DNA from: Vibrio anguillarum
GTDB lineage: Bacteria; Pseudomonadota; Gammaproteobacteria; Enterobacterales; Vibrionaceae
Reading direction: 5' to 3'
Assembly: GCF_001989995.2 (NCBI RefSeq)
Contig: NZ_JAHGUP010000074.1
Coordinates: 1 to 41,445, forward strand
Length of the DNA: 41,445 nucleotides
Shown here: positions 17,569 to 29,523 of the stretch, one piece after another
Layout of the letters: each line of letters begins with the position of its first letter
Numbering within the stretch: position 1 is the stretch's first letter
Translations under genes and position numbers: made by a program
Notes under the pieces: model-generated
Told to the model about the DNA's origin: nothing
The model's database searches: none
Seen by the model: the letters and a program-made list of their open reading frames with translations, nothing else

Positions 17569-20361
17569 CTAATGCGCCTGATCCCAGTTATCTCCATGAC
17601 CAGTATCCGCGACCAATGGCACCGCTAGCGTTGCCGCTGATTCCATCAATTGTTGTACTTTAATTTCAATTTCGGCTAAAGCCGTCTCTTGTACCTCAAA
17701 CACCAGTTCATCGTGCACTTGCATCAAGAGTTTAACGCGTCCCTGTCCATGCTCCTCAATCCAAGCATCGACTAATAGCATCGCTTTTTTGATGATATCC
17801 GCAGCCGTACCTTGCATTGGTGCATTGATCGCAGCACGTTCAGCGGCTTTGCGGCGCATCCCATTACGCGATTTAATTTCAGGCAGATGCAAACGGCGAC
17901 CAAATAAAGTTTCAACATAGCCAAGTTCACTAGCCGTAGAGCGTGTATCTTCCATGTATTGCATCACACCAGGATAACGCTCAAAGTATTTATCCATATA
18001 TTCTTGGGCTTCATAACGAGGAATGCCGAGCTGCTTGGCTAAACCAAAGGCGCTCATCCCGTAAATCAAACCAAAGTTAACCGCTTTCGCACGTCGACGT
18101 TGCTCACTGCTGACTTGCTCAATACTCACTCCAAGAATTTCAGCCGCGGTCGCTGCATGGATATCTTTCCCTTGCTGGAATGCTTCAAGCAGCGCTTTAT
18201 CGCCGGACAAATGCGCCATAATCCGCAGCTCAATTTGCGAGTAATCGATGGCCAGGATTTTCCAGCCATGAGGAGCGATAAAGGCTTGACGGATCCGGCG
18301 TCCTTCTTCGTTACGGATCGGAATGTTTTGCAAATTTGGATCGGTTGAAGACAAACGACCAGTGGCGGTTACAGCTTGGTGATACGAGGTATGCACTCGC
18401 CCTGTGGTTGGGTTGATCATTTTAGGCAGTTTATCGGTATAGGTTGATTTCAACTTAGCTAAACCACGATGTTCAATGATCACTTTAGGCAGAGGGTAAC
18501 CGTCGAGTGCCAACTCTTGCAGTACTTCTTCATTGGTGGAAGGTGTACCTGTTGGCGTTTTCTTAATCACCGGTAGCCCCATCTGTTCAAACAAAATGGT
18601 TTGCAGCTGTTTTGGTGAGCTTAGGTTGAAAGGTTGACCCGCGATATCAAACGCTTGTTGTTCTAGTTGCTCTAAACGAGCAGCGATTTCATGCGATTGC
18701 GCGCCAAGCAACATATCATCGATCATCACGCCTGTGCGTTCCATACGAGACAACACGGGAACAAGAGGTACTTCTATCTGTTGGTAGATGCGATTGAGCT
18801 TCTCATCTTGCTCAATATGACTCATCAAACGGTGATGAAGTCGCAAAGTCACATCAGCATCTTCCGCAGCGTACGGTGCCGCTTGCTCAAGTTCGATTTG
18901 GTTGAAGGTCAGCTGGTTTTTACCTTTTCCCGCCACCTGTTCGAATGAAATACAGCTGTGTTGCAAGAATCGTAGCGCCAAACTGTCCATATCATGTTTG
19001 CCACCGACGCTGTTGTACACATAAGATGCGAGCATCGTATCGTGCTTGATGCCTTTCATATTGATACCGTAACGCGCAACAATACTGGCATCGTATTTTA
19101 GGTTCTGCCCCACTTTGGCTTGGCTTTCATCTTCTAAAATGGGTTTAAGTTGGGCGAGTACCCAATCACGGTCCAGTTGCTTTGGTGCGTCAAGATAGTC
19201 ATGCGCAACAGGAACATACGCTGCAACGCCCTCTTCGGTCGCAAAAGAGAGGCCAACTAAATTCGCTACCATATAATCGAGGCTGTCGGTTTCCGTATCA
19301 AACGCAAACACTTCTGCCGCTTTCAGTTTTTCTAACCAAGTATTAAATGTCTCTTCATCTAAAATGGTTTGATATTGGCTGCGATCAATCGTGGCGGCGG
19401 TTGTATCCATCTCCCTTGCTTGTGAAGAAGAAGTGTTTACCGCACCCACTTTTTCATCAGCGTCAATCACCCCATTACCACCACCCAGCAATTCTGTTAA
19501 CCAAGATTTAAACGTGAGCTGACCATAAAGTTTAATCAACTCATCAATATTGGGCTGGGTTTTGCACAAGGTTTCTGGTTTCTCTTCCAAAGCGACATCC
19601 AGCTTGATGGTGGCTAATTGGTAAGAGAGAAAAGCGTTTTCACGGTTATCCGCCAGTTTTTGCGCCATGGTTTTAGAGCCTCGAAAACCCAATTGCGCAA
19701 TTTTATCGAGGTTATCGTAAATTTGCTCTAGGCTGCCAATGCCTTGTAGTAACGCAATCGCTGTTTTCTCACCGACACCCGGTACACCAGGAATGTTATC
19801 GACTTTATCGCCCATCAAAGCCAGATAGTCGATGATAAGCTCAGGAGGGATACCGAATTTTTCAATCACCCCTTCACGGTCAAGTACCACATTCGTCATG
19901 GTATTGATCAAGGTGACATTCTCGTCCACCAGCTGTGCCATGTCTTTATCACCAGTGCTGATCAGCACTGGCATGCCGGCTTGTGATGCTTGAGAGGCTA
20001 GCGTACCAATCACGTCATCGGCTTCGACACCTTCAATCGATATCAGCGGTAGCCCCATCGCACGGATAACATTGTGCAACGGCTCAATCTGACAACGTAG
20101 ATCATCAGGCATTGGTGGACGGTTAGCTTTGTATTGTGGGTACATATCATCGCGGAAGGTTTTTCCTTTCGCGTCAAAAATAACCACCATACGCTCAGCG
20201 GAAAACTGGCGCATCATGCTACGGAGCATATTGACCACGCCATAGACAGCATTAGTTGGAATTTCGCCATTACTCATGGTGCCTGGGTAGGCATGAAATG
20301 CACGGTAAAGGTAAGAAGAGCCATCAATCAGAATGAACGGGTTGTCAGGTATGCGAGCCAT
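17569..20361 (-). CDS. polA: DNA polymerase I
   Basis: Replication and repair polymerase that removes RNA primers and fills gaps. The start at 20361 gives [20 protein letters not shown], which aligns with the E. coli N-terminus, and 930 aa (E. coli 928). The frame is open 41 codons further upstream but that part has no family similarity. Domains are a 5' nuclease (about 1-325), a 3'-5' exonuclease with the Asp/Glu pair FDTETDSL near 360 (so proofreading should be active), and a polymerase with motif [10 protein letters not shown], motif [15 protein letters not shown] and motif [10 protein letters not shown]. DnaA boxes lie upstream. Confidence 0.97.
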   Translation of the reverse strand: MARIPDNPFILIDGSSYLYRAFHAYPGTMSNGEIPTNAVYGVVNMLRSMMRQFSAERMVVIFDAKGKTFRDDMYPQYKANRPPMPDDLRCQIEPLHNVIRAMGLPLISIEGVEADDVIGTLASQASQAGMPVLISTGDKDMAQLVDENVTLINTMTNVVLDREGVIEKFGIPPELIIDYLALMGDKVDNIPGVPGVGEKTAIALLQGIGSLEQIYDNLDKIAQLGFRGSKTMAQKLADNRENAFLSYQLATIKLDVALEEKPETLCKTQPNIDELIKLYGQLTFKSWLTELLGGGNGVIDADEKVGAVNTSSSQAREMDTTAATIDRSQYQTILDEETFNTWLEKLKAAEVFAFDTETDSLDYMVANLVGLSFATEEGVAAYVPVAHDYLDAPKQLDRDWVLAQLKPILEDESQAKVGQNLKYDASIVARYGINMKGIKHDTMLASYVYNSVGGKHDMDSLALRFLQHSCISFEQVAGKGKNQLTFNQIELEQAAPYAAEDADVTLRLHHRLMSHIEQDEKLNRIYQQIEVPLVPVLSRMERTGVMIDDMLLGAQSHEIAARLEQLEQQAFDIAGQPFNLSSPKQLQTILFEQMGLPVIKKTPTGTPSTNEEVLQELALDGYPLPKVIIEHRGLAKLKSTYTDKLPKMINPTTGRVHTSYHQAVTATGRLSSTDPNLQNIPIRNEEGRRIRQAFIAPHGWKILAIDYSQIELRIMAHLSGDKALLEAFQQGKDIHAATAAEILGVSIEQVSSEQRRRAKAVNFGLIYGMSAFGLAKQLGIPRYEAQEYMDKYFERYPGVMQYMEDTRSTASELGYVETLFGRRLHLPEIKSRNGMRRKAAERAAINAPMQGTAADIIKKAMLLVDAWIEEHGQGRVKLLMQVHDELVFEVQETALAEIEIKVQQLMESAATLAVPLVADTGHGDNWDQAH

Positions 20362-20493
20362 AGTCTTTTGCAATCCAAAGCGAGTACGAAATGTAATGAC
20401 TAAGGATGCCATGACTGTCTTGAGGATTCCACGCCAATGCACCTTGAGCAACGAAACATTTTGCTGATTTGTCCACCACCGCAAATGACATTC

Positions 20494-20669
20494 TGTGGAT
20501 AACTCTGTTCATAGTTTTTATCCACTGGTTATTAAACAGTGATTAACGAGGAAAACAATGGTATTAACTTATTGTTTATAAATGAATAAAACAAAGATCG
20601 AACATTCCTATCATGATCTTTTTACGATCATTGATTGTGGAAAAGACTATCGATGGCCTTTTATTCACA
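20494..20669. promoter_or_regulatory. Cluster of four DnaA-box-like sites upstream of polA
   Basis: Within 176 bp there are TGTGGATAA (20494-20502, a perfect DnaA box on the minus strand), TTATCCACT (20518-20526, one mismatch), TGTGGAAAA (20636-20644, fits the relaxed TTWTNCACA on the minus strand) and TTATTCACA (20661-20669, fits TTATNCACA). Two GATC sites lie between them. The stretch from 20362 to 20698 holds no plausible gene. DnaA control of polA has been described in E. coli, as I recall, so this is most likely a polA control region. Confidence 0.6.
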
Positions 20670-20698
20670 ACAAAAGCATCCTCTTGAAAATGAGCGAT

Positions 20699-20929
20699 AA
20701 AAAAAGCGACACCCGAGGATGTCGCCTAGCAAAAACAGGTAAAACTAAGTGAAGTGATTCATTCAGCCTTACGATAAAGCTATAAATTACACTGGAAGCA
20801 ATGTGAGCAATGTCGTGTCAAAAAGAACTTGCGCAAGTTCGTCGCCAATTTGTCTTGTTACTTTTAACACCTAGCAATTCGTTAATCGTAAACTCGACGT
20901 CCTTGTGAACTTCGCCATTCCCTAAGACA
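20699..20929 (-). ncRNA. ryhB: RyhB iron-responsive small RNA, long Vibrio form
   Basis: The minus strand carries the RyhB pairing core CGACATTGCTCACATTGCTT (within 20791-20817), identical to E. coli RyhB. It ends in a GCGACATCC/GGGTGTCGC terminator with a T7 run (20699-20725). The start is placed about 7 nt after a TATTAT -10 box at 20936-20941. The length of about 230 nt is far above the 90 nt of E. coli but fits the long RyhB known in V. cholerae. It should repress messages for iron-using proteins when iron is scarce. The 5' end is an estimate. Confidence 0.92.
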
Positions 20930-20934
20930 TGGTT

Positions 20935-20963
20935 AATAATAATGATTCTCATTTAATTATCAA
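20935..20963 (-). promoter_or_regulatory. ryhB promoter with overlapping Fur box
   Basis: On the minus strand TTGATA (20958-20963) is followed after 16 nt by TATTAT (20936-20941). The plus-strand 19-mer AATAATAATGATTCTCATT (20935-20953) differs from a Vibrio-type Fur consensus (AATGANAATNATTNTCATT) at a single defined position and covers the -10 box and spacer. Fur-Fe bound here would block transcription. Confidence 0.85.
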
Positions 20964-20969
20964 CCCCTA

Positions 20970-20988
20970 AATGAGAAAAAATCTCATT
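20970..20988. promoter_or_regulatory. Second Fur-box-like inverted repeat upstream of ryhB
   Basis: AATGAGAAAAAATCTCATT is an inverted repeat (AATGAGA...TCTCATT) with two mismatches to the Fur consensus. It lies 16 nt upstream of the first box. Its hairpin could also act on the end of the hemB transcript, which reads toward it. Confidence 0.6.
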
Positions 20989-21095
20989 TATTTTCTAATC
21001 ATGCTAAAAACACCTACCCATCTATTTCATGAAATCTTTTTTTGATTTATTTTCAAATAGATAGAAAAATTCGCTCCCCTGTCTAAATTCACAAC

Positions 21096-22202
<1,107 letters not shown>

Positions 22203-22269
22203 TCAAGTGTGGCGAAATCATATCACTCTCGCTTTTTGACGCTAGCGCCAATCGACAAAAATCAGAAAA

Positions 22270-22298
22270 ATGACCTCAGGCTCACACTTCCGTATACT
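22270..22298 (+). promoter_or_regulatory. Candidate promoter of the TatD-family gene
   Basis: ATGACC (22270-22275) and TATACT (22293-22298) are spaced by 17 nt, about 30 nt before the start codon. Confidence 0.5.
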
Positions 22299-22330
22299 GT
22301 TCTCCCATTCTCTGTTTATCGAGATACACC

Positions 22331-23092
22331 ATGATTGACACTCACGCTCACATTTATGCCACTGAATTTGATCACGATCGAGATGAGGTCGTGCAACGCG
22401 CTAAGGCGCAAGGCATTGAGGCTATTTTGTTGCCCAATATCGATCTTGCCTCCATTGAGCCTATGCTTAAAACAGAAGCGGCTTACCCTGAACTTTGCCG
22501 ATCGATGATGGGGCTGCACCCATGCTATGTGGATGGAAATGTGAAGCAAACGCTAACGGTTATCGAATCTTGGCTAGATAAACACCCCTTTATCGCCATT
22601 GGTGAAATTGGCATTGATCTGTATTGGGACAAAACCTTTCAGCCCGAACAAGAGATGGCTTTCGTCACTCAACTTAGTTGGGCCAAAGAACGCGATTTGC
22701 CTGTTGTCATCCACACCCGTGATTCCATCACTCAAACTCTACAACTGCTGGAAAAAGAGCAAGATGGCTCACTTAGCGGTGTATTCCACTGTTTTGGCGG
22801 CACGCTTGAAGAAGCTAAAGCAATTAATGAGCTAGGGTTTCATCTTGGGATTGGTGGTGTATCAACGTTTAAAAATGGCGGTATGGATAAAGTATTACCG
22901 CATCTCGATATGAACTTTGTTCTGCTAGAAACAGATTGTCCCTATTTAGCCCCTGCCCCTCACAGAGGTAAGCGCAACGAACCAGCTTACACAACGCTAG
23001 TTGCCAAACGCATCGCAGAACTCACCGAACTCTCGTTGGTTGAAGTGAATAACATTACAAACACTAATGCTAACTCACTGTTTAAATTATAA
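22331..23092 (+). CDS. TatD-family metal-dependent hydrolase (DNase)
   Basis: A TIM-barrel amidohydrolase-type nuclease. The 253 aa carry the metal ligands of the family: DTHAH (His5, His7) at the N-terminus, GEIGID (Glu), VVIHTRD (His), FHCFGG (His) and ETDCPYLAP (Asp). E. coli has three paralogues (TatD, YcfH, YjjV), and I cannot assign this one to a given paralogue, so no symbol is used. It is divergent from hemB and close to the tat operon but on the other strand, so it is not part of that operon. TatD proteins are not needed for Tat export. Confidence 0.9.
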   Translation: MIDTHAHIYATEFDHDRDEVVQRAKAQGIEAILLPNIDLASIEPMLKTEAAYPELCRSMMGLHPCYVDGNVKQTLTVIESWLDKHPFIAIGEIGIDLYWDKTFQPEQEMAFVTQLSWAKERDLPVVIHTRDSITQTLQLLEKEQDGSLSGVFHCFGGTLEEAKAINELGFHLGIGGVSTFKNGGMDKVLPHLDMNFVLLETDCPYLAPAPHRGKRNEPAYTTLVAKRIAELTELSLVEVNNITNTNANSLFKL

Positions 23093-23204
23093 TTTATAGA
23101 ACTATAGATAGAGTGACATACACATCAGCGTGATATATGTCACAAAAATAATCACCCAAACACTATAGTATGCGGCAAAATTTTAATACATAAACGTGGC
23201 TAAT

Positions 23205-23321
23205 ATGTGTGAACATGGTAATCACTTACAACGTCAACATCGAACCTTCTGGCAAAAACTTCTGGGCATCAAGGAAGTCTATCGATGCTCTCAGTGCGGT
23301 TATCTTTTGAAGATTAAATAG
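23205..23321 (+). CDS. Small Cys-rich protein, possible zinc-binding microprotein
   Basis: A 38-codon frame reads MCEHGNHLQRQ at its start and ends RCSQCGYLLKIK. Cys2 with His4/His7 and a CSQC pair at residues 28-31 could bind one zinc ion. The middle is basic and aromatic (RTFWQKLLGIKEVYR). It lies in the 290-nt gap between the TatD-family gene and tatC and is followed by a terminator in the right place. The ribosome site is weak, and no longer gene competes for this stretch. I do not recognise a family. The regular metal-ligand spacing makes a real gene more likely than chance. Confidence 0.55.
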   Translation: MCEHGNHLQRQHRTFWQKLLGIKEVYRCSQCGYLLKIK

Positions 23322-23353
23322 TCCACTATCTAAATAGTCCACTATCATAGGTA

Positions 23354-23384
23354 CAAAAAAAGCGGCTATTCGCCGCTTTTTTCA
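23354..23384. terminator. Bidirectional terminator between the small gene and tatC
   Basis: AGCGGC/GCCGCT stem with a TATTC loop, flanked by A7 and T6 runs. It serves the plus-strand small gene and the minus-strand tat operon. Confidence 0.9.
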
Positions 23385-23388
23385 TGTA

Positions 23389-24141
23389 TTAATGACTTTC
23401 ATCTTCCTGCTCTTCCTCATCTTTGCGCACATAAAAACGAGCAAAGAAAAGTCCAACCTCAAACAATAAACACATCGGAATGGCGAGCAAGGTTTGCGAC
23501 ACCATATCAGGCGGCGTCAGTAACATACCCACCACAAATGCCCCAACCACGATATAAGGCCTTTTCTCACTCAAGGTTTTCGGCGTCGTCGCCCCCGTCC
23601 AACACAGTAAAATGATGGCGACGGGAACCTCAAAGGCGATACCAAAAGCGAAAAAGAGCGCAAGCACAAAATCGAGATAACTGGCAATGTCCGTTGCAAA
23701 CTCAACACCGCCTAAAGAGATGGCCGTAAAAAAGCCAAACACCAGCGGAAATACCACAAAGTACGCAAACGCCACACCGCAATAGAACAACAATGAGCTT
23801 GAAAACATCAATGGCATGACTAAACGGCGTTCATGCTTATACAAACCTGGAGCGACAAAGGCCCAGATTTGATAAAGGATAAAAGGCACCGCGAGAAAAG
23901 CGGACGCGATCAAAGTAAGTTTGAGTGGCGTGAAAAAGGGCGAGGCAACATCGGTCGCAATCATCGTCGCCCCTTCAGGCAAACGCTCAACCAATGGTTT
24001 GGAGACAAAATCGTAGATGTCGCTAGAGAAATAGACTAAGCCGATAAAAATCACGATCACCGCAGCTATTGAACGCAATAAACGATCGCGTAGTTCTAGC
24101 AAGTGACTGATTAAAGGCTGTGTCTGCTCAACGGAAGACAT
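23389..24141 (-). CDS. tatC: Sec-independent translocase subunit TatC
   Basis: The six-helix core of the twin-arginine export machine that, with TatB, recognises the RR signal peptide. The 250 aa show six membrane segments. The conserved first cytoplasmic motif [12 protein letters not shown] is at residues 14-25, and FxxP-type and [11 protein letters not shown] segments follow. The acidic tail (DEEEQEDES) is cytoplasmic. It follows tatB by 60 nt and ends at a strong terminator. Confidence 0.97.
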   Translation of the reverse strand: MSSVEQTQPLISHLLELRDRLLRSIAAVIVIFIGLVYFSSDIYDFVSKPLVERLPEGATMIATDVASPFFTPLKLTLIASAFLAVPFILYQIWAFVAPGLYKHERRLVMPLMFSSSLLFYCGVAFAYFVVFPLVFGFFTAISLGGVEFATDIASYLDFVLALFFAFGIAFEVPVAIILLCWTGATTPKTLSEKRPYIVVGAFVVGMLLTPPDMVSQTLLAIPMCLLFEVGLFFARFYVRKDEEEQEDESH

Positions 24142-24201
24142 ATCGAACCTCGTATAAATAGAGCATAAGAGGAGGAGTTACAGTGGTAACAATAACTCCT
24201 C

Positions 24202-24609
24202 CTACAGAGATGAGTCGGCTTTCTTATCGGCCGTTTCAGGCGACGAAATCGTTGTAGCGGGAATCACTTCAACGCTTTGTTCATCGCGCTCTGTTTTTGT
24301 TTCAGAGGGCGATGAGTTCGCATAAGGGCGTTGTACATCTTGCGCAGCCTGCTTGAGCTGATCCACAGAAGATTTCAGCTCTGGAGATAAATTTTCCATT
24401 CCCATTTGCTCTGCTTTACGCAAGTTTTCTTGCAGCTCTTGAATTTTGAGCTCATGTGCTAATTCATCTTTGACACTGTTCGCCATGTTCTTTGCCGTGC
24501 TAACAAATTTTGCCACACTGCGAATAGCATGAGGTAAACGCTCAGGGCCAAGAACGACCAACGCGACAACCGATATTAATACCAGCTCCCAAAAACCGAT
24601 ATCAAACAC
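24202..24609 (-). CDS. tatB: Sec-independent translocase subunit TatB
   Basis: Forms the signal-peptide receptor with TatC. The start is a GTG at 24609, fixed by the family N-terminus [29 protein letters not shown], with one membrane helix and then an amphipathic helix. The tail is Ser/Thr/Glu-rich and variable. The 135 aa are shorter than E. coli TatB (171), but only in that tail. The gap to tatA is 3 nt, so the two are translationally coupled. Confidence 0.96.
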   Translation of the reverse strand: MFDIGFWELVLISVVALVVLGPERLPHAIRSVAKFVSTAKNMANSVKDELAHELKIQELQENLRKAEQMGMENLSPELKSSVDQLKQAAQDVQRPYANSSPSETKTERDEQSVEVIPATTISSPETADKKADSSL

Positions 24610-24612
24610 GTG

Positions 24613-24849
24613 TTAGGCCTGCTCTTTATCTTTTTTAGTCTCAGCAGTCGCTTCTGTCTTCTGCTGCTCTATATTTTTAGGTTCAAAATCTGCGTCTTTC
24701 TTGGCTGGCTCTTCATCGCTCATCGCCTTTTTGAACCCCTTAACCGCACCACCGAGATCGCTACCGATACCACGCAGTTTCTTGGTTCCAAATAGTAATA
24801 CAACAATCACGGCAATAATTAGAAGTTGCCAAATACTGATACCACCCAT
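24613..24849 (-). CDS. tatA: Sec-independent translocase subunit TatA
   Basis: Oligomerises to form the Tat export pore. The 78 aa start [29 protein letters not shown], with one short membrane helix, the FGTKKL hinge and the amphipathic helix ([17 protein letters not shown]). The charged tail is variable. It is first of tatABC and lies 51 nt after ubiB with no terminator between, so read-through from ubiEJB is likely. Confidence 0.96.
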   Translation of the reverse strand: MGGISIWQLLIIAVIVVLLFGTKKLRGIGSDLGGAVKGFKKAMSDEEPAKKDADFEPKNIEQQKTEATAETKKDKEQA

Positions 24850-24900
24850 TCTCTACACCTCAGGAATTTCTCAACAAATTGATTTCAAATAAAAGACCGC

Positions 24901-26535
24901 TTAACGACGGTAAGCACTCCAACTGAGTAGCCAAAATACAACACCTGCAATCGCACTGGTTATTGCAAACGGCTGATAAGCACTGGTCACTAATATCGCC
25001 GAGCATACGACCAAAGTGGCGCCAATACCAAATAAAAACTTTCCTGTTGCCTGTTGACGCTTACTGGCTCGATAACCTTGGTACAACTGATCCAACCTTT
25101 GGTTCATTGCTTTACCTTGTTTGAGGCTATCGTAAAGCAGCTCTGGCAATTCAGGTAATTTTTCAGCCCAAAGCGGAGCTCGCTCTTTCACTGCGCGGAT
25201 AAACGCTTGCGGCCCAACTTGGTTCATCATCCATTTTTCTAAAAATGGTTTAGCGGTTTGCCACAAGTCCAATTGAGGATAAAGCTGACGCCCTAACCCT
25301 TCGACATACAATAACGTTTTTTGCAGCAAGACCAATTGCGGCTGCACTTCCATATTGAAGCGACGAGCCGTGTTAAACAAGTTTAACAACACATGACCAA
25401 ATGAGATTTCGCACAATGGCTTGGCAAAAATTGGCTCACAGACTACGCGAATAGCAAACTCAAATTCATCGATGTTGGTTTCACGTGGAACCCAACCAGA
25501 ATCAACGTGCAATTGTGCCACTCGGCGGTAATCTCGGTTGAAAAAAGCTAAGAAGTTTTCGGCTAAATAACGTTTATCTTCACTGTTTAAGGTACCGACA
25601 ATACCACAATCTAAGCCAATCCATTGTGGATTGTCAGGATGCGCGGGATTAACAAAGACATTACCCGGGTGCATATCGGCATGGAAAAAACTGTCGCGGA
25701 ACACTTGGGTAAAGAACACGCTCACCCCGCGTTCAGCAAGCAACTTCATGTTGGTGCCGTTGGCCGCTAAACCTTCAATATCAGAAACTTGAATGCCGTA
25801 TATTCGCTCAGAAACCATGACAGTTTCATTACTAAAGTCAGGAATTATCTCTGGAATGTATAACTCTTCACTATTTTCAAAGTTACGACGCAATTGAATG
25901 GCGTTGGCTGCTTCTCGGCGTAGGTCGAGTTCAGCAAGCAGAGTTTTTTCATATTCACGCACCACTTCAACGGGCTTCAGTCGCCTTGCTTCAGGTAATG
26001 CTTTGGCAACAATTTTCGCCATGCGATACATGAGTTTGATATCGGCATCAATCACTGGCCGAATATCTGGCCGAATCACCTTGAGTACGATTTCCCGGCC
26101 AGATGATTTGAGTTTAGCGGTATGGACTTGAGCAATCGACGCAGAAGCAAGTGGTTCAATATCAAATTCATAAAACCAAGTTTCTAAAGCGCCGCCCAAT
26201 GCTTTTTCCATCTGAGTTTTAGCAAGTACACCATCAAACGGAGCGACTTTATCTTGCAGTAACGCAAGTTGGTCTGCGATGTGCGGTGGAAACAGGTCAC
26301 GCCGCGTTGACATCATCTGACCAAACTTAATCCACACTGGACCAAGCTCTTGCAAGGCTAAGCGCAAGCGCTCACCTAATGGTTTGTCCGCATGCTGATT
26401 TTTAATCCAGAACAATCCTTTGCGCGCTAATATTGGCGCTTTGGTGAGTTGATGTTCTGGCAACAGTTCATCTAGACCATATTCCAATTGTACCTTGATA
26501 ATTCGGTACAACCGCTTGAGTTCAGTTGGCGTCAT
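24901..26535 (-). CDS. ubiB: Ubiquinone biosynthesis ABC1/ADCK-type ATPase UbiB
   Basis: An atypical protein-kinase-like ATPase needed for ubiquinone synthesis. The 544 aa match the usual length (546). The family KxGQ motif is at Lys70-Gln73 ([11 protein letters not shown]). The ATP-binding part follows with ASIAQVHTA and [11 protein letters not shown], and [13 protein letters not shown] is the catalytic-type segment. Two C-terminal membrane helices anchor it. Its ATG overlaps the ubiJ TGA (ATGA), so translation is coupled. Confidence 0.97.
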   Translation of the reverse strand: MTPTELKRLYRIIKVQLEYGLDELLPEHQLTKAPILARKGLFWIKNQHADKPLGERLRLALQELGPVWIKFGQMMSTRRDLFPPHIADQLALLQDKVAPFDGVLAKTQMEKALGGALETWFYEFDIEPLASASIAQVHTAKLKSSGREIVLKVIRPDIRPVIDADIKLMYRMAKIVAKALPEARRLKPVEVVREYEKTLLAELDLRREAANAIQLRRNFENSEELYIPEIIPDFSNETVMVSERIYGIQVSDIEGLAANGTNMKLLAERGVSVFFTQVFRDSFFHADMHPGNVFVNPAHPDNPQWIGLDCGIVGTLNSEDKRYLAENFLAFFNRDYRRVAQLHVDSGWVPRETNIDEFEFAIRVVCEPIFAKPLCEISFGHVLLNLFNTARRFNMEVQPQLVLLQKTLLYVEGLGRQLYPQLDLWQTAKPFLEKWMMNQVGPQAFIRAVKERAPLWAEKLPELPELLYDSLKQGKAMNQRLDQLYQGYRASKRQQATGKFLFGIGATLVVCSAILVTSAYQPFAITSAIAGVVFWLLSWSAYRR

Positions 26536-27137
26536 GCTTGCTCCAACAAGTGTTGAATTTTGGCTTCGATACGCGCCGCTTGGCTATTGAGATCATCCAC
26601 TTGGTCACAAAAATAGGCCACCTCGAGCGAGCTGGGCAATAAACGCCACTCTTCCGTTAACACTTGGCTGAGATGGTTTTGATGCTTGCTTCGTTGTGAT
26701 TGCAGCGCTTGGCCTATGTCTTTCACACCCTGCACTAAAGCGTGAGCCAGCACATCGCCCGTCAGGCGTGACAACCACTCTTCAACATCCGGCTTGCAAT
26801 CGGTGATCAACTGGGCAAATTTTTGCGCCAGTTGAATATCGCCCTCCAGCACCAACTTATCTTGTTTGATCAGTTGGGTGATGTTCGCTTGCTCGCGTAG
26901 CTCGGGCAAAATGGAAACATTGAGCGACAGGTAGCAATTCGACTCGCCTTCGTAAGCCGCTAACACATCAATTTGCTGGCTAAAAATGAAGGTCAGCGTT
27001 TTATTGAACTCTTTGAGATGCACTTGGATGACTTGCCCTTTCAGGCGTGATAATCGGCGCACCAACTCAGGATCGTCTTGAATTAAGGTGTTGAGTGTGG
27101 TCTCAATCGCGGCGGTAACTAAAGGCTCAAACGGCAT
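26532..27137 (-). CDS. ubiJ: Ubiquinone biosynthesis accessory factor UbiJ (SCP2 domain)
   Basis: Lipid-binding scaffold of the ubiquinone-synthesis complex, partner of UbiK. The ATG at 27137 ([12 protein letters not shown]) matches the E. coli start and gives 201 aa, the same length. A TTG two codons upstream is open but not needed. The N-terminal SCP2-type fold (about 15-115) is followed by a helical end ([26 protein letters not shown]). An AAGGA site overlaps the ubiE stop, and the 3' end overlaps ubiB. Confidence 0.93.
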   Translation of the reverse strand: MPFEPLVTAAIETTLNTLIQDDPELVRRLSRLKGQVIQVHLKEFNKTLTFIFSQQIDVLAAYEGESNCYLSLNVSILPELREQANITQLIKQDKLVLEGDIQLAQKFAQLITDCKPDVEEWLSRLTGDVLAHALVQGVKDIGQALQSQRSKHQNHLSQVLTEEWRLLPSSLEVAYFCDQVDDLNSQAARIEAKIQHLLEQA

Positions 27138-27146
27138 GCCCAATCC

Positions 27147-27929
27147 TTAGAATTTGTAACCACGGTGCAGCGCAACAATACCGCCCGTTAAGTTGTAGTA
27201 ACTCGTTTGTTCAAAACCAACCTGATCCATCATCCCTTTTAAGGTTTCTTGATCGGGATGCATGCGGATAGATTCCGCAAGATAGCGGTAGCTGTCGGCA
27301 TCATTGGCAATGATTTGGCCCATTTTCGGCAATAGATGGAACGAATACGCATCGTATACTTTGGATAATGGCTCAAGCACTGGCTTGGAGAACTCAAGTA
27401 CCAACAAACGACCACCCGGTTTTAAAACGCGGAACATCGAGCTCAGCGCTTTATCTTTATCGGTTACATTACGCAGGCAAAAACTGATGGTAATGCAGTC
27501 GAAATAGTTATCAGGAAAAGGCAGTTCTTCGGCATTGGCTTGCACGTAATGTACGTTGCCCACGACACCTTTATCACGCAATTTATCGCGTCCGACATTG
27601 AGCATCGAGTTGTTGATATCAGCCAGAATAACATGACCTTTTTCGCCCACAATGCGTGAAAATTTGGCGGTGAGATCGCCCGTACCACCACCAAGATCCA
27701 AAATACGTTGGCCCGGGCGAGCGCCACTGCAATCAATGGTAAAACGCTTCCATAAGCGATGAATGCCACCAGACATCAGGTCATTCATCATGTCGTATTT
27801 GGCCGCAACCGAGTGAAAAACTTGCGCGACTTTGGCGACTTTTTCTTCTTTCGCTACGGTTTCAAAACCAAAGTGAGTGGTATTTTGTGTCTCTAATGCT
27901 GTTTTTGATTGCACGCTGGTATCCGTCAT
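27147..27929 (-). CDS. ubiE: Ubiquinone/menaquinone C-methyltransferase UbiE
   Basis: SAM-dependent C-methylation of demethylmenaquinol and of the ubiquinone precursor. The 260 aa carry the SAM motif [13 protein letters not shown] (about 75-87) and the UbiE signatures [17 protein letters not shown] and [23 protein letters not shown] site precedes the ATG. It is the first gene of the ubiE-ubiJ-ubiB(-tatABC) run, the same order as in E. coli. Confidence 0.97.
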   Translation of the reverse strand: MTDTSVQSKTALETQNTTHFGFETVAKEEKVAKVAQVFHSVAAKYDMMNDLMSGGIHRLWKRFTIDCSGARPGQRILDLGGGTGDLTAKFSRIVGEKGHVILADINNSMLNVGRDKLRDKGVVGNVHYVQANAEELPFPDNYFDCITISFCLRNVTDKDKALSSMFRVLKPGGRLLVLEFSKPVLEPLSKVYDAYSFHLLPKMGQIIANDADSYRYLAESIRMHPDQETLKGMMDQVGFEQTSYYNLTGGIVALHRGYKF

Positions 27930-27978
27930 GAAGGTTCCTCTTGGGCAGCACTGTGTTGTTAAAGGCGACTGCGAGCGA

Positions 27979-29523
27979 TCAGTTTACTTTATCCTCAGCG
28001 TGATGTCTTTCTACTAAAGGTGCATTTTCCACCGCACTGTCTGCCCATGCCTCATTTTGTGCTTGTTCGACCCATTCACTGTTTATGGAACGTTTTATCT
28101 CGACGCCAAGTTGTTTGAAACTTTCGGCTTGACGCAGTGCGTTGCCACGCCCTGTCGCGAGCTTATTCATCGCCCCTTGATAGTTTTGGTTTGCACGGTC
28201 TAACGCGCCACCAAGCCCTTCCATGTCCTCCATAAACAAGCGTAATTTATCGTACAATTTGCTGGCCCGCTCAGCGATCAACTTCGCGTTCTGGTTTTGT
28301 CGATCATTGCGCCATAAATTATCGATCGTACGCAGCGCAACCAACAAGGTGGTTGGGCTAACCAGCAAAATATTTTGCTCCATCGCCTCTTTTACCAAGC
28401 TGGGATCAGCTTGAATCGCCACTTGGAATGCAGGTTCGACGGGAATAAACATCAGCACGTAATCCAGGCTTTGTAGCCCTTTGAGCTGATGATAATCTTT
28501 CTGACCGAGTCCTTTTATATGGGCACGCAGCGCAAGTAAATGCTCACTTAATGCGCGAGCACGTTCACTTTCAGTTTGAGCATGGAAATAACGCTCATAA
28601 GCCACCAGCGCCATTTTCGAGTCAATCACCACCTGTTTGTCGTGTGGCAAATTGACGATCACATCCGGTTGATAGCGCTTACCAGCCTCGTTTTGCAAAC
28701 TGACTTGAGTGTGATATTCGTGCCCTTCACGCAGGCCCGATTCGGTCAGCACCCGCGCGAGAACCACTTCGCCCCAATTGCCTTGCTGTTTATTGTCGCC
28801 TTTCAGCGCTTGGGTCAAATTGAGTGCCTCTTGCGCCATCTGTTCATTGAGGCGTTGTAAGTTTTTCAATTCATGAACCAACGTATGGCGCTCTTTCGCT
28901 TCATGATTGAAGCTGTCATTGACCTGCTTTTTAAACCCTTCGAGCTGCTCTTTCAGTGGAGAAAGTAGCCCTTCCAAACTTTGACGGTTCTGCTGATCCA
29001 CTTTCGCAGTTTTGACTTCAAATAACTGATTAGCTAGCTGCTCAAACTGCTGCTTTAGGCGTTCCTCAGCGTGTTCAAGTAACTGTAGTTTTTCTTGGCT
29101 CGATTGAATTTGCTGTTCATGCCGTGCTTCTTGCTCACGCAGTTGAGCCTCAAGTTGCGATTTCTGCTCACGCAGAGCGTGCGCATCTTCCATGCTCTGT
29201 TGCCGCTCTTGCTTAACCACTTCGAAATAGCGCAACTTTTCCATCGCGGCCATGAATTTCCCGTGCGATTGCTTAAGCTCAAATGCGGCTTTATCTCGTT
29301 CTTCATCCAGCTCATCCAACTCTTGTCGCGCCTGCTGCAAGGCTTGTTTGAGTTCGATTATCTGCTGCTGATGATGGGCTTGATGAGTCTCTAACTGCTG
29401 TTGTAATAGCTCACTTTTCAAATTGAGCTTCTGCTTAACCCACCAGCCAGCGACTGAGCCACTCAGTACGGCGCTGCCTAACGTTGAAAGCACTAACGCT
29501 TGATTTTCGATAATCCATTGCAT
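27979..29523 (-). CDS. rmuC: DNA recombination protein RmuC
   Basis: A protein first found through suppression of inversion at short inverted repeats. It has a nuclease-like fold, and its exact action is not settled. The 514 aa (E. coli 475) have an N-terminal membrane helix (about 8-27), a long Gln/Glu-rich coiled coil (about 30-210), and then the conserved RmuC domain ([43 protein letters not shown]). A short gap to ubiE suggests possible read-through into the ubi genes. Confidence 0.95.
   Translation of the reverse strand: MQWIIENQALVLSTLGSAVLSGSVAGWWVKQKLNLKSELLQQQLETHQAHHQQQIIELKQALQQARQELDELDEERDKAAFELKQSHGKFMAAMEKLRYFEVVKQERQQSMEDAHALREQKSQLEAQLREQEARHEQQIQSSQEKLQLLEHAEERLKQQFEQLANQLFEVKTAKVDQQNRQSLEGLLSPLKEQLEGFKKQVNDSFNHEAKERHTLVHELKNLQRLNEQMAQEALNLTQALKGDNKQQGNWGEVVLARVLTESGLREGHEYHTQVSLQNEAGKRYQPDVIVNLPHDKQVVIDSKMALVAYERYFHAQTESERARALSEHLLALRAHIKGLGQKDYHQLKGLQSLDYVLMFIPVEPAFQVAIQADPSLVKEAMEQNILLVSPTTLLVALRTIDNLWRNDRQNQNAKLIAERASKLYDKLRLFMEDMEGLGGALDRANQNYQGAMNKLATGRGNALRQAESFKQLGVEIKRSINSEWVEQAQNEAWADSAVENAPLVERHHAEDKVN

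Noticed and set aside
20362..20484. N-terminal extension of polA by 41 codons.
   Set aside because: The extension has no family similarity, while the ATG at 20361 aligns with the E. coli PolA start.
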